Shown in pieces: positions 9,252-20,580 of a stretch of DNA of 28,281 nt. Position 1 is the stretch's first letter, and each line of letters begins with the position of its first letter. The notes under the pieces were generated by a model that was given only the letters and a program-made list of their open reading frames with translations, was not told where the DNA came from and made no database searches. The stretch is from assembly GCA_001584585.1 (NCBI GenBank), contig LSYV01000005.1, positions 2,559,961-2,588,241 on the forward strand, written 5' to 3'. The stretch is from Gonium pectorale (Eukaryota; Chlorophyta; Chlorophyceae; Chlamydomonadales; Volvocaceae). Position numbers and translations under genes: made by a program.

Positions 9252-11373
9252 ATGGGATCCATCGACAACCCAGGCAACTTGCCAGAGAAGATGGCGGACC
9301 CACATGGCAATTCCGCTGCTTGCAGCCCCGAGCCACCGAGTCCCTGGCTGAAATTGCTGCCTGAGCTCTTCCAGTACATCGCCCGCGAGCTGCGCCCCAA
9401 CGAGGCGGCCTGCTCGCTGCGCCTGGTCAACAAAGCCGCGGCGGAGGCGCTGCGCGGCCCGCAGCATACCACCGTGCGCCTCTCCCAGCCCGTGCCGCCC
9501 CACGCGTTCGCGAGCAAGTGGGGCGCTCGCGGCTCCACCCACGGCCTCAGCCTCAAGCAGCGGACGCAGCTGCTGTGCCTGACGGCGTCCACCGGCGTTC
9601 AGCCCAACCTGGAGCTGGCGCTGGCCGTCGCCGGCTGTCTGCTGAGGGCGGAGGTCCTGCAGGCCGCCGCCGCCGCGGGCCAGCTGGCAACGTGCGAGTT
9701 GCTCCTGGGTCTCGGCTGCCCTCGAGATGGCGCCCTGGCGGCGGCCGCGCGGGCCGGTCGGCGGGACGTGGTTGAGTGGCTGCTGGCGCGCGGCGTCGGC
9801 GCCGCAGCCGGCGGCGGCAGCGATGGCAGAGCCGTGGCCGGCGCCGGGCACGAGGAGCTCTTTGAAGCGGCGCTGGCGGCAGCGCGCGGTGGCCACGTGG
9901 GCCTGATGGAGTGGTTGCTTGAGGCGGTGCCGCTGCAGCGCGGCACCAAGACCCGGTGGAGCGTGCTGGAGGCGGCGGCGGAGGGCTGCGACCTAGCAAC
10001 GCTGCAGCGACTCGAAGCCTGGAGCGAGGCGATGGGTGGGCTGGGCGTGGCATGGGCCGGGGGGCTTGGACGGTTCGACCGGAGCTGCCGGGTCGGCAAC
10101 GACGCGCACGGGGCGCGCATCCTGGCTGCCGCCGCGGCCAGCCCCACGCGCGATTGGCAGGCCAAGGTGACATGGCTGCGGTCGGTCGGGTACCCCAAGC
10201 TCACCGCCGCCTGCGACGCCGCGGCCGCCCGCACCGACGCGCCGGAGCGGCTGGCGGCGCTGCAGGAGCTGGGCTTTCACGTGCTGCCGCGCACCGCCGT
10301 TGCGGCCGCCCGCGCCGGCAACCTGGCAGGCCTGCGCTACCTGCGGGAGCGGAGCGTGCGGCTCGACGGCGCTGTGGTCGCGGGTGCAGAGGCCGGGAGC
10401 CAGGACGTGCTGGTGTGGCTGGTGGAGGACGCGTTCGCAGTCGGACAGCAGGGGGAGGCCGTGCTGCAGTCCGGCGGTCTGGCGGAGGCCGCGGCGCGGT
10501 CAGGCAGCCTGGACCTGTTGCGCTGGCTGGCTGAGCGCGGCCTGGTGCCGGCGGCGGAGCTGCTGTCAGGGCGGACTTTTGCGGGGGCCGCGGACGCGGG
10601 CGATGCGGCGGCGCTGGAGTGGCTGGCGGAGCGGGGCTGTGCCATGCCGGTGGGTCGCGCGGGGTGCGGGGGATGGGTGGGGAATGGGTCATGGGCGGGC
10701 TGGGCGCTCAAGCTGGGGTGGTGGGTTACCGGTTTTGCCGCGGATGGGGGACTGCCTGCCACGTGTGTCGGCTGAGGTGCCATCTGGCGCAAGAGAGGCC
10801 GCCGAGTGGTTTTTTCCCCAAAGGCCACAGACGTGCGGGCCCGCACTGATGCCTCAAAAGAGAGTGCTCGAAAGGCGCAAGAAAGGCACCCGAGTCCGGA
10901 TCAACAGCCAGCGCCTTTTCCCGTTGCGCCCGTCCCCGCACCCGCACACCCCGCACAATCGCCTCGAGACTGCCGCAAGATCTTCCATCGCCATTTTCCT
11001 CTTGCGGCACAACGCCACCGCTGCGACCCGCTTTCCTCTCCACCGCCCCCCTCCCCGTCATCCGCGTCATCCGCAGGCGGATGGGTCGCCTTACCGGGCG
11101 CCCTGCGCCAAGGGCGACCTGGCGACGCTGCGCTGCCTGCAGCGGCTGGGCTGCCCCTGGGGCCGCGCCGGGTCTGTGTTCGGCGCCGCGGTGTGGGACA
11201 AGGGCGGGCCCGCGGTGCTGCGCTGGCTGCTGGAGGCGGGTTGCCCCGTGGAGGCCGCGGAGGTGGAGTCGTTACTGAGGCGCGCGGGCGTGGCCGGAGC
11301 GGAGGAGCTGCTGGCCTTGCTGGCGCAGCAGCGGGCGGAGGCGGGCGAGAGGGGTTCGGAGGCGACCGAATGA
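9252..11373 (+). CDS. F-box-like/ankyrin-like repeat protein
   Basis: Two exons, 9252-10649 and 11077-11373, joined in phase 0 across a 427-bp GT-AG intron (donor CCG/GTGGGT, acceptor CCGCAG), give 564 residues. Without the splice the frame runs into unrelated sequence and stops at 10775. Residues 32-67 resemble the short F-box-like motif common in algal ankyrin proteins (LLPELFQYIARELRPNEAA, then RLVNKAAAE). The rest is a series of degenerate ankyrin-like helical pairs of the form AARxGxLxxLxWLxERG, for example at about 124-172, 350-400 and 415-465, and again across the splice junction and in exon 2. Such proteins are a large expanded family in volvocine algae; a ubiquitin-ligase adaptor or other protein-binding role is possible but unproven. 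A second ATG at 9291 (AAGATGGCG) has the better start context and could be the true start, which would shorten the protein by 13 residues. Confidence 0.85.
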
Positions 11374-12037
11374 GAGGCGACTTGTCTTGGGGGGTACGTA
11401 CGGTGGCTTGGCGTGACGCCTGGCTAGCGCAAGGCCGGCGGCGAACTGGGACACGCGTGGGCCCGCGAGCGGTACAAGCGGTACGGCCCCCGGGCACGGA
11501 GCCGTGCGGATGTGTGATAAGATGGGGATGGATGCCCCAGCCGGCTGGCAGAGGGGTTAGCCGAGTATTTCTGGTCGGATTGGTTTCGGGGCGCCATCCC
11601 GGCCGTCCAATGGGCATGCGGGCGGGCGGGGAGGGTTGCGCGGGGTTTTTCAAGCGACAGTGAGGGTCGGGGTGATACGCTTCGGGGCCAGCAGATGGTT
11701 CTTCGCACCGCCGATTTCGCAAGTATGCGCTTCAGACAGCTCTGGCTTGCGGCTATGATGCGCGCTGAAACCCTGCATTGCCTGAAGTGCGGCGGCCTCC
11801 TCGGCACTCGGCCATGTCTACCCGCCGTAACACTCATGTGCCTAGTAACTCCCGTGTTCGACCGGCGAGTGCAGGGGCGGTCACAGCACATGAAGTCTCC
11901 TGTGTGGCAACGGTGCAAGTCCCGTACATGTCTCAGTCTAGTCCAACGGCGCGGGTGCTGACCGCTCGTATGTGGTCTCCCCTGGGGGGCACAATCCACA
12001 GTTCACACACGTGCCCTTTGTGGGGAGCCTGCCCCGG

Positions 12038-12120
12038 TCGTGGCCGGGCGTACGGCAGACGGTGTGGCCGGACGTACGGCAGACCTTGTGGCAGACGGTC
12101 GTGGCCGCATGAACGGCAGG
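12038..12120. repeat. short degenerate tandem repeat
   Basis: Three to four imperfect units of about 21-25 bp, built on GTGGCCGGACGTACGGCAGA. The GTACGGCAGAC core is seen at about 12049 and 12073, with shorter decayed forms after it. There is no coding frame across it. Confidence 0.6.
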
Positions 12121-12290
12121 GTCTGGTAACCGCTGAGCGCCGTCGGACCGGTGGCCATGACGACAAGACCACCGCAGCTCAACCTTGACACCTTGCGGTA
12201 CACCAGGTGAAGTCCGACAAACCGGGTAAGATGGTAAGCCGGTCTTTGGGGGTTTGGGGGCTGGGACGAACGTCACATGTCTTGCTCTCT

Positions 12291-12380
12291 ACCCGCCCGC
12301 CCTATTGGAAACGTCGCGCCTTCGGGCGTGTATGACCGTAGAGGCGGGCTCCCTCTTTCTCTGCAGATTTCTCCTTTTTT
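12291..12380 (+). repeat. dispersed small element, copy D
   Basis: This is a plus-strand copy of the element at 923-1009. It reads CCCTATTGGAAACGTC, then a hairpin at 12315-12330 (CGCGCC, TTCG, GGCGTG), then TATGACCGTAGAGG, GGCTCCCTCTTTCT and a T6 run at 12375-12380. The T run is 30 bases beyond CCGTAGAGG. Relative to copy A, one stem pair is changed on both sides (A-T to G-C in register) and another becomes a G-U wobble, so the stem survives the sequence change. Confidence 0.75.
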
Positions 12381-13703
12381 GGCAGACCGTGTGGCAGGTG
12401 CTTAGCGGGGTACACCGGCGACAGGGGACTGAGGGAGTACAGCCCAGGTTTTGACACTTTGCGATGGATCACCCGGTTGGAGTGCGCCGTTCCGTGCCCT
12501 ACGGGGTGGGTATGGGCTCGGGAAAGCCCGACTCAAGCCGTCTTTGCCGTTACCCGGTGGCCGGTGCTGCCCATCGTCTGTGACCCTCCGCTGTGTCCCG
12601 GAAAGCCGCACAGCCGGCGTCATGTTCCAGCATCGTGTGACGTGCCTTGCTGCACGGAGTTACGCCGCGTAGCCCGCCGTGCCGCGCAGTTGCCGGTTTC
12701 AGCGGTGGGCATACATGTGGTAGCCTGGTAGGAGGACAGGGGAGGGCATGCGGGCCCACCAGGATCGTGAAGCCACATGAAGACCCACCTTAAGAAGGGC
12801 GCACCCTGTAATGCACGCTGAGGCGGGTCCGCCGTACATATGCTACGCTGCATACAATGTCAGCTTGCAGCTGCGAACCTCATGCGAGACGCTTTGACCC
12901 ATTGTTTGAACACGTGCACAGCTTCGAACGCGTTGAGCGGCAAGCAATATCCTCCTCGTCTCGGTTACACGCTCACTCTACCCAACCGCCATCTCTGTCT
13001 TTCTGAAGTGTCGTGTCGCTAAGCGGGTGATGCGGATTCCCCAGCTCCACCGAAAAGCAACACCGCCATGCACCAAAGATATTTCCTTCTCATTGTGCAG
13101 CACTTCACACAACCACTCGAAACAGCGTGCACTGTACCACAAACCATGTCCATGTTCTTCCTCGGATCTACTTACTTAAGGCCACTCCTCTGGGCACCGC
13201 ACAGCGCACACCACAAAGACCCCACCGCTGGCATGTCACACACTGAAGCGCACGACTGCGGCCTGGCAGTCAGCTTTTGGACCAGGGCACGGCGTCGTCA
13301 CCGCCGGGAAACACAGCGTTGCAGAGTTTCGCTTTCAAGTGCACCTTCTTTGCAAGGGCTGTAACGTCGCCAACAAGCTCTGCCAAATGCAGACAACCCA
13401 AGCTGAGTGTCAAACAGCTCACTGAGCCCGCAGGGAAGCGGCTTGTCCCCATGGGGGAACGTATTTTAGGTTCAACCCTACGGCACACCCAAGTACGGCG
13501 GATTGGCAAACCGCAGGACGAGCGCCCGCAAGAAGCCGTACGTACACCTGGACATATACAACTAGCCAACAGACAAGGTGTGAACAAACGACAGAGCCGA
13601 CAGACCCTAGGCGTGCGTGTTGGTACATAGAGCATTTGATACATCTAGGGAGGACACATGCTGTCCCAAACACAAGGCACATATGCCAATCTAAACCCAT
13701 TTT

Positions 13704-13735
13704 GAGTGCTGCAATTGATGAGTGCTGCAATTGAT
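13704..13735 (+). repeat. 16-bp perfect direct duplication
   Basis: GAGTGCTGCAATTGAT occurs twice, back to back, with no mismatch. It looks like a small tandem duplication or slippage product. Confidence 0.85.
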
Positions 13736-14240
13736 AGAAACAGGTATGGGGTTGCAAAACTGGGTTTGCTATCACGACGGCTCCAACCGACTCACAAAAC
13801 AACGCCCCGAGGGTGCTACGGGAGAAATTGCGGATGCTGTTGCCCCGGGCCATGGCCTCAGTATGGCTACTCCTTTTGGGAGAGTGACGCACGGGTGGCA
13901 TGCCCCCAGGAGACGCGCGGTTCCCGCAGGGGGGAGAAACTAACGGGAGATAAACTGCAGCGGAAGGCCAGACCATATCGTGTGTGTGCCCGCACCGCAC
14001 AACAGCCGCCCTTCCTTCACCTCAAACAGCCAGGGCCTATAATGCAAGACACGGAGCTACCACTGCGGGCACCGAGCCCTCACATCCGGCCTGGAAACGG
14101 CGCTTGGTAGCCTGGAAGCCAGATCTCCAGTAACCGCTGCGGCTCGCGTGCTCCAGCTCTGCCGCCGAACTACGTAAGGCAGCGCAACTTACGCCCCGCC
14201 CGGCCCAGTCTCACCCCGCCTTCACACCCCGTCCACCCCT

Positions 14241-16287
14241 CTACAGCTGCCCCTCACCGCCCTCCGCCTTGGCCGCCTCCCACCCGGCCACCTTGCCTCC
14301 GTTGGCGAAGAAGTCCAGGTCCTCGGGCAAGGGGCGCAGCGACGGCGGCACGTCCTCCAGACGGACTGGCACAACGCGCTTGCCGTTACGGTACACGGTC
14401 CGCTTGGACTGGTCCCACAGGCTGAGGTGGTCGCGGATGAGGTGCCACTTGGCGCACTTGGCGCATTGCGCGAACACAGTGCCGCTGGCGAAGGAGTCGG
14501 GGCTGATGGGCTTCACGTTGACGGCGCGGCAGCCGTTGGCCAGGCACGTGAAGCGCAGCTGCGGACGGGGGGGGGTAGTGGGTTGGGAAGGCATTCTCAG
14601 TAGAGAAGCCTGGGGGCGCATGTCCGTCCCGCGGTCAACAACTGGGGGCTGAGAGGCTGAGAGCTGGGCGCTGGCGCCATCCCTCCCTGTGGGTCCTGTG
14701 CATGCATGGACCGCGAGGCCGGCGGTGTGAGCGGGCTGAAAAGTCCGGACCGGCTATCCTTGCGGACGGGGGTGGGGGTGGGGGCCGTCGGGCGCGGGAG
14801 TCTCAAGGGCGGGCGGGGAGGCGTCGCCAGATAGTGGGGAAGCAGGCAGCGGAGTTCAGGCGAGGGGAGCTCAGGTGCAGAGGTGGGCTGGAGTGCGCTG
14901 AAAGCTGAGCCATTGTGCCGTCCAAGGCGGGAAACTCAAGCCGGGCAGTCAGAAACAGATAACAGTCTCCCTACAGACGGGTTGCAGGCCACACAATCCG
15001 AGCCGATTGACTCCCGACCCGCAATAGCAGAAAGGGCCAAGCTGAATCAGCGGCGAAGGATCGCGACCACAGCTCGACGCCAGGCGCGTCCCTTCCCTTA
15101 CCATCTTGGTACGCCGCGGGGAAGTGCTCGAGGTCTGGAAGGTGTCTTCATCGGCCTCCTGCGGGAGGCGGGGAGAGCCACGCGTCGGGCCAGGGGAGTC
15201 AGAATGAGACGGGATCGCTGCGCAGGGCCGCAAGCTGCAAGTCCTCCACACATCACCGCAAGACGCCCCTTGAGCTGTCGTTGCGCATGGCAGCGTCACG
15301 GCGCCCGGCACCCACGCGGTGCTGATTGGCCCACAGCCCCGGCCCCAACCTCAGCCGTTCACGTACCTCGCCAGGAGACTCTGGGCGCACCCATCCCTGC
15401 CCTCGGTGCAAGCCGCAGGACCTGTTCCCTCAACTGCGCGACCTACCCCACGTGCCAGCCTGCTTCCATTTACCCAGTTTCCCTCAGATCCCAGCCTGGC
15501 CGTGCAAGAGCCTCACAACCTTCTTGACCCCATGCCCTCTTCTGCACCCAGCCGCTGGCTCCGTGCGGATCCATAATAAAATGGCATAGCACTCACAACC
15601 GCACCTGCGTGTTCGAGTCGCTGCTGCTGGGCACGCGTACGATTCCGGTGCATGTAGTCGGCTGGAAGGTGTCGGCTCCGGCCACGGCTGGTGTCACCGG
15701 GCTGCCCACATCCGCGCCGGCCGTCCCGGGAGCCGCGCCCCCCTCCTCCACCTGAACGTCGACCAGCGGCCCGTCGCTGACGAGCATCAGCCCCGCCGGG
15801 TTCTGCACCATGGCCTGCTGGATAAGGCTCAAGGAGGATGGCCCCGGCGCGGGGCGCGCCTGGCGCGCTGGTAGCCGCTTGTTGCGCACGAACTTGGCGC
15901 GGTGGACCGCGCCAGGCTGCTCAATTTCGCGCTCCTCGACGCGCGGGATGATAAAGGCGGGGCCACGAACGTTATAGTACTGGTCCTGTAGGAGCGAGGG
16001 CAGGGTCGCAGGAAAGGCAGGCAAGTGTGGGCAGGAAGGCATGAGGGGGTCGCGACAGAGGGGGTGTCTCGATACGGGTCAGAGACAGTTATCAAGTTTC
16101 GTTCCTTGCCTCTCGGAATCACCTGCATGGCATCTAGAAGCCACAGCGTGCCGGAAGGCAGAGCAACAGGCCTTGCAGGTTGCCGAGATTCGCTCGAAGC
16201 GCCGGGGCTGGCACAAGCGAGTATCGAGACCCTTCGCCGACAAGCGTATCCATGTCCAATAAAGGAGCGCTTGGAAAGCGTCGCCAT
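14241..16287 (-). CDS. plastid DNL-type zinc-finger protein (HSP70 escort-like)
   Basis: Four minus-strand exons, 16123-16287, 15605-15985, 15102-15158 and 14241-14558, all joined in phase 0, give 306 residues. All introns are GT-AG. Exon 1 is basic and Ser/Arg/Ala-rich, with a plausible stromal cleavage region near VSILACA, so plastid import is likely. Exon 2 is a linker of unknown fold. The zf-DNL domain (Hep1/Tim15/DNLZ family) lies at about 202-250: FTC-x4-C at 206 and 211, GTVFAQCAKC with Cys at 233 and 236, and WHLIRDHLSLW at 239-249. Family members bind nucleotide-free organellar HSP70 and keep it soluble and active; in Chlamydomonas the plastid member is HEP2. The first Cys pair is CX4C where the family usually has CX2C, and the usual DNL is DHL. 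Whether this is HEP2 or a paralogue is uncertain. The RabGGTase gene starts 249 bp away in the opposite direction. Confidence 0.87.
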
Positions 16288-16536
16288 GCCTTGTGAACAA
16301 GCTAGGTGCGTTGACGCAAAGGAATACCGCAGGGTGACAAGCGTCTGCTCACAAGTGGAAGTACAGCTCGCAGCTCAGGTGTATGGCATTGCCAGCAGTG
16401 CAGGAGGAGAAGTGCAGAACCCTAAGTGAGCGGTTTGGTGGTTGGTAAACGGAGAACTGCGGATCGACGGAATCGTCATTCATCAGCATGTTCGTCAAGA
16501 TCCTGAGCTTGCATCTGTACCCCCTTGCAAGGCAAG
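16288..16536. promoter_or_regulatory. candidate bidirectional promoter
   Basis: Only 249 bp separate the start codons of the divergent DNL zinc-finger and RabGGTase alpha genes, so both 5' UTRs and core promoters must fit here. I see no TATA box at a useful position; the TATAAA at 16558-16563 lies inside the RabGGTase coding sequence. This rests on geometry only. Confidence 0.5.
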
Positions 16537-19500
16537 ATGCACGGCCGGCCCCGAGAGTATAAACACAAGCTCAAGGCGGACCCCAAGGCGCAGGAGGCTT
16601 ATAAGAAGAAGGCCAGTCGCGATCACTCCCTGGCTCGGTTTTGGGGCAGACATGTATGGCAATATTCGCTCCGCAGGTGGATGCCATCCGCAACGGGACC
16701 GCGCTAGTCCTGGAGTACCGGAAGCAGCGGAAGTATGAGCCAGCCATTCTGGACGCCGCCGCCAAGCTGCTTAAAGTTGTTCCCGAGGTGGGGGCCTGGG
16801 GGAGAGGGGTGGGGGCTGACGGGCCGGGACCCGCGGCTGGAAAGGACTGAAAGGACTTGTGTGTGGCAAGTGCCTAGCGGACCCAGGAGTGCATGATACG
16901 ATATCATGGAGGATAAGGAAGAGAATCGCGCCACGGCTCCTCCCGTCTCGACAGCTGACTGCCACCCACACCTAAATCCCCCTAGTCCCTTCCCCACGCT
17001 CTGCCCAGTCATTACAACTGCTTGCCGTGACCAACTGCCCCCCTGCTCCAGATCTATACGTTGTGGAACTACCGGAGGGAGGCGCTGGCGCCCGTGTTTG
17101 AGGCTGGCGGCTCCGCGGCGCAGGCGGCCAGTGACGGCGAGCTGGCGCTTACCCAGGCAGGCGGGGCAGGGGCGGGGGGGACTGCGTATGCAGGGTCGAG
17201 GTACCAGACCCACGGAGTGCTTGGTTGGGCATGAGCCTGGCTGCGTGGTGCGGCGACCATGTGGCCCCGGGGGCCCTGCCCTGCATGCCGCTGATCGTGC
17301 CCCGTACCGGGGGCACCGGGGCCCCGCACCTGGGGACGCTGGCTGGGGCGCCCCGCGCAGCCGCCACACCGGGCCCCCATCATACCGATACACGAGCCGC
17401 GCCAACATACGGCGCTGATCGTGCCCCACGCGGCCGCCGCGCCGCCGCCATCACCCAGTGCCGCGCCGCGCCAACAGGCCCCCCTACCTCGCCGTATCGC
17501 CTGAAGGGGCGCCTGACGGCGCTTCCGGAGCCCCACTCAGCCCCCAACATCCTACTATTCCCACAGCTCTGCCGCTGGTGTTGCTGCTGCTGCTGCTGCT
17601 GCGTGCTGACCCCGTTCCGACTGCCGGCCCCGCCGTGGCCCGGCTGCCCCGCCAGGCGTGCCTGACGGAGAACCCCAAGTCCTACTCGGCCTGGCACCAC
17701 CGCAAGTGGGTGGTGGCGCAGGGGCACGCGTCGCTGGAGCGGGAGCTGCAAATCATCTCCAGGTGGGTCGGTGGGTTCGTGTGGCGGCGGCAGGGAGAGG
17801 AGGTCCCTAGGTCCGCGTGGCGTCAACAGGAGGGGATGCGCCGCAGGATGGAGGTCGGGAGAAGGGGAGGTGGGGGGTATGGGGCCCGTTTTCGAAGCGG
17901 CACGCGGGATCCAAGCGCAGCTTCAATGGAACCCTGCCAGCATGACTGCGTCCGCCACCCCAGAAGGTCTCAATGGCCCCAAATCACGGCTCCACCCACG
18001 ATACCCCAGCCATGCACCCCAGCTCTGCACGCGCGTCCCCTTCTCCCTTCCCAACGCCGGCCCGGCCTGTCCAACACGTGCTCCCCTGTGCCGCTCCGCT
18101 GGCACCCGCACCCGGACCCGGACCCGCGCCCGCCCGCACACCGCGCCCCCGCTCGCCCGCCTGCGTTGTCTGCAGGGCCCTTGACGAGGACCAGCGCAAC
18201 TTCCACGCCTGGAACTACCGCCAGTTCGTATGCCGCCGGATGGGGCGGAGCGCGGAGGTGGGGCGGGGCGGAGGGCGGGGCGGAGGGCGGGCGGGCGGTG
18301 GGAAGGACGCAGGACTGAGACAGTATGACAGTTGACAGCGATTCTTGCCACAGTGCGCACGCATCGGGCTTACGGTGCCCGCACGCGACCCCCCTGCAAT
18401 GGCTTCCGTCGCAGCGCGCCGCCGACTGGTGTGGCATACCGTACGATCTTCCGTACCGCAGGATGAGCTGCCGTACGTGGAGGAGAAGATCGTGCAGAAT
18501 TTCAGCAACTACAGCGCCTGGCACTTTCGCACCATACTGCTGCACAGCAAGTACTGCGGCGGCGGCGGCGAAGGTGGGTGCGGGGTCGGTGCTGCACGGC
18601 TCCGGGGGTGGGGAGCTGAGGGCTGAGGAGGAAGGGGACATAAGGGGTCGCGTGGCTCATGGCGCACCCGCATGCTGGTCGGCAGCACAGGTCGAGGACC
18701 GTGAGGCCGGAGGCTCGGCTCCGGGCTGCCGGATGCATATCCCGCGTCTGCGCGGCGGCGGTGAGGTCCGGGTGATGGGGTATGCACCGTAGACGACCTG
18801 TGCCGGGGCCGGTCGGCGGCCTTCCGTGCGTTGACGGCGCAGAAGTTTAAGCACTTGTGAGTGTAATTCGCCGTTCGCCGCCGCACCCCATCTCCGGGCA
18901 GGTCCCCAGGAGGGAGGAGGTGGCGGCGACGTGGAGGCCGGCCCCGCGTGCGGGCCGCCCACCCTCGGTCCCGGGGCCGCCATCCCAGGGGCTGTGGCGC
19001 CGGCGGGTGCGGGCGGCACCGCCGGGCAGCGCAACCCCATCCCGCACGAGGTTCTGGACCAGGAGTACGACATGGTACACCAGGTGTGTGAAGCCGTACA
19101 TGGCACACCGTACATAACTGTACGATGCGCACTCTGCAGCAGCATTCCCTCGTCCCGTGCCAGTCATGAGGCACTCGTGGGGAGGGGGGGGAGGGTAGGG
19201 AAGAAGGGAAACAGGTCGCGTCGGGGGGGAGTCTCGTCTCCTGCCGAACCGTGACATGCGCGACGGATATCAGCCGACGTGGTCTCCAAGCGCCCGGTGT
19301 CGGGCCCACTTATTGCCACACACCTCTGCAACGCCCCGTCCGCCCGGCCCGGCCCGCGGCATACACCCCCGTGGTGCCGGGGATGGCTCCCGCAGGCCTT
19401 CGCCACGGACTCCCGCGACGAATCGCCCTGGGTCTACTACCGCTGGCTCATAGGCAACACGCTGGCGCATTTGGGGCCGGAAGCGGCGGCGGTGGGGGCG

Positions 19501-20380
19501 GCGGGGGCGGGAGCGGAAGGGCCCGGCCGCGGGGAAGGCCCCCCCGCTGCCTACGCCAACAGCGAGGGCGCCGCCGGCGTGACGGGACCCGCAGCGGGGC
19601 CGCGGGCTGCGCCTCCTGCCTCGGCGGACGCGGGCGCCAGTGCGGCGGGGCGAGAAGGGGACGGCACCGACGGCGACGATGACGGAGGCGGCGGAGAGGC
19701 GGCGGCGGAGCGGGAGGCGTCCCGTGCTCTGGTGGCGGCGGTACTGGAGCGGGAGGCGGGGCGGCTACTGGCCGACCACCTAGCGGCGGAGCCCGACGCC
19801 AAGTGGCCCCTGCTGACTTTGGCGCGGCTGCGGGAAGCGCAGGTGCAGAGGGGTGTGGATGGCGTTGCTTTCTGCGCCTGTGGGGCCAGGAGTTGGCTTT
19901 GGTGGGGTTCGGCAGCTGTGCTGGGCATAGGGAGATGGGCTGCATGGTGCAAGGACTCGGGAGGGGGGTGGCGGCGTACGGCAGGGCGTCCAAGCCTCAT
20001 CGGGCACGGGGGATGGGCGGAAAAGGTTGAGGTGTTGAGGGAGGCGTGTATGTCTTGGGTGGGCGAGGGGTTGGGGGGAGTCGGCTATGGGCGTGGGGCG
20101 TCCTAGGCCCCCAACATATAGGGCTTCTAAAACCTCCCTGATGAAGCAGCCACCGCGCTTGCCCGTACAGCCGTACTGCGCTGACTAATAGCGCCTATTG
20201 CACCATTCGTAGGCGCGGTTGGGTCTGGGCGGCAGTGCAGCGGACTGCGAGGCCCTGCTGGCGGAGGCTCGCTCCATCTACGGGCGGCTCATGGTGCTGG
20301 ACCCCCTGCGCCGCGGCTACTACCAGGACGCTATCGACGGACGCGCTTTCGTGGTCGTGCAGGCGCTGGGAACTGTATGA
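16537..20380 (+). CDS. RGTA: Rab geranylgeranyltransferase alpha subunit
   Basis: Nine exons: 16537-16611, 16677-16787, 17052-17156, 17656-17762, 18176-18257, 18462-18573, 18902-19083, 19396-19842 and 20213-20380, giving 462 residues. With the beta subunit and the REP escort protein it geranylgeranylates C-terminal cysteines of Rab GTPases in the cytosol. The N-terminus MHGRPR is the family signature. Five prenyltransferase-alpha repeats are visible: IYTLWNYRREA (63-73), PKSYSAWHHRKW (104-115), RNFHAWNYRQF (140-150), SNYSAWHFR (175-183) and SPWVYYRWLIG (268-278). A Gly/Ala-rich insert fills about 199-240 and an Ala/Gly/Glu-rich one about 285-365. The tail matches the family again (EPDAKWPLLTL, LDPLRRGYY). 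It ends before the leucine-rich repeats of plant and mammalian forms. Introns 1 and 3 appear to use GC donors (AAG/GCCAGT, CAG/GCAGGC); the other six are GT-AG. Intron 1 is the least certain join: a GT donor at 16616 with an acceptor at 16707 is also in frame but drops 11 conserved-length residues. Confidence 0.92.
17581..17602 (+). repeat. CTG microsatellite in RabGGTase intron 3
   Basis: One TTG followed by six CTG units. It lies in intron 3 under the preferred model but would be translated as a leucine run if the alternative acceptor at 17566 were used. Confidence 0.85.
18245..18300 (+). repeat. G-rich repeat at the start of RabGGTase intron 5
   Basis: Several units of GGGGCGGAGGGCGG type. 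There are many runs of three or four G, so a G-quadruplex could form in the DNA or the pre-mRNA just after the donor site at 18258. Confidence 0.55.
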
Positions 20381-20580
20381 GCTCTTCGAGATTGCGGGCA
20401 GGTGGAGGAAGTGCGAGCGGGATCGCAGGGGCCTTCGGGGGGAGGGGGGATCGGGCAGCAGGTTGCCAGTGCGTCGACAGGAACGGAACCGTGATTGGGG
20501 CAGGTGCTTCTATCAACACTATCATGCGGTCGTCAGTGCCAAGGAAGCTAGGATGGTTTGCGGATGAGGATTGACGCGGC

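Larger units (their letters stand above)
11374..14240. other. intergenic region with repeats
   Basis: About 2.9 kb with no gene I can support. It probably includes the 3' UTRs of the two genes that converge on it (ankyrin-like from the left, DNL zinc finger from the right). A plus-strand TGTAA lies at 12807-12811 and a minus-strand one at 12965-12969; both are far from the stop codons. Repeats are listed separately at 12038-12120, 12291-12380 and 13704-13735. Frames near 13270-13644 are open on both strands but match nothing I know. Confidence 0.55.

Noticed and set aside
10650..10775. Unspliced C-terminus of the ankyrin-like gene ending at 10775
   Set aside because: Ankyrin-like sequence stops exactly at a GTGGGT donor and resumes in phase after the acceptor at 11076.
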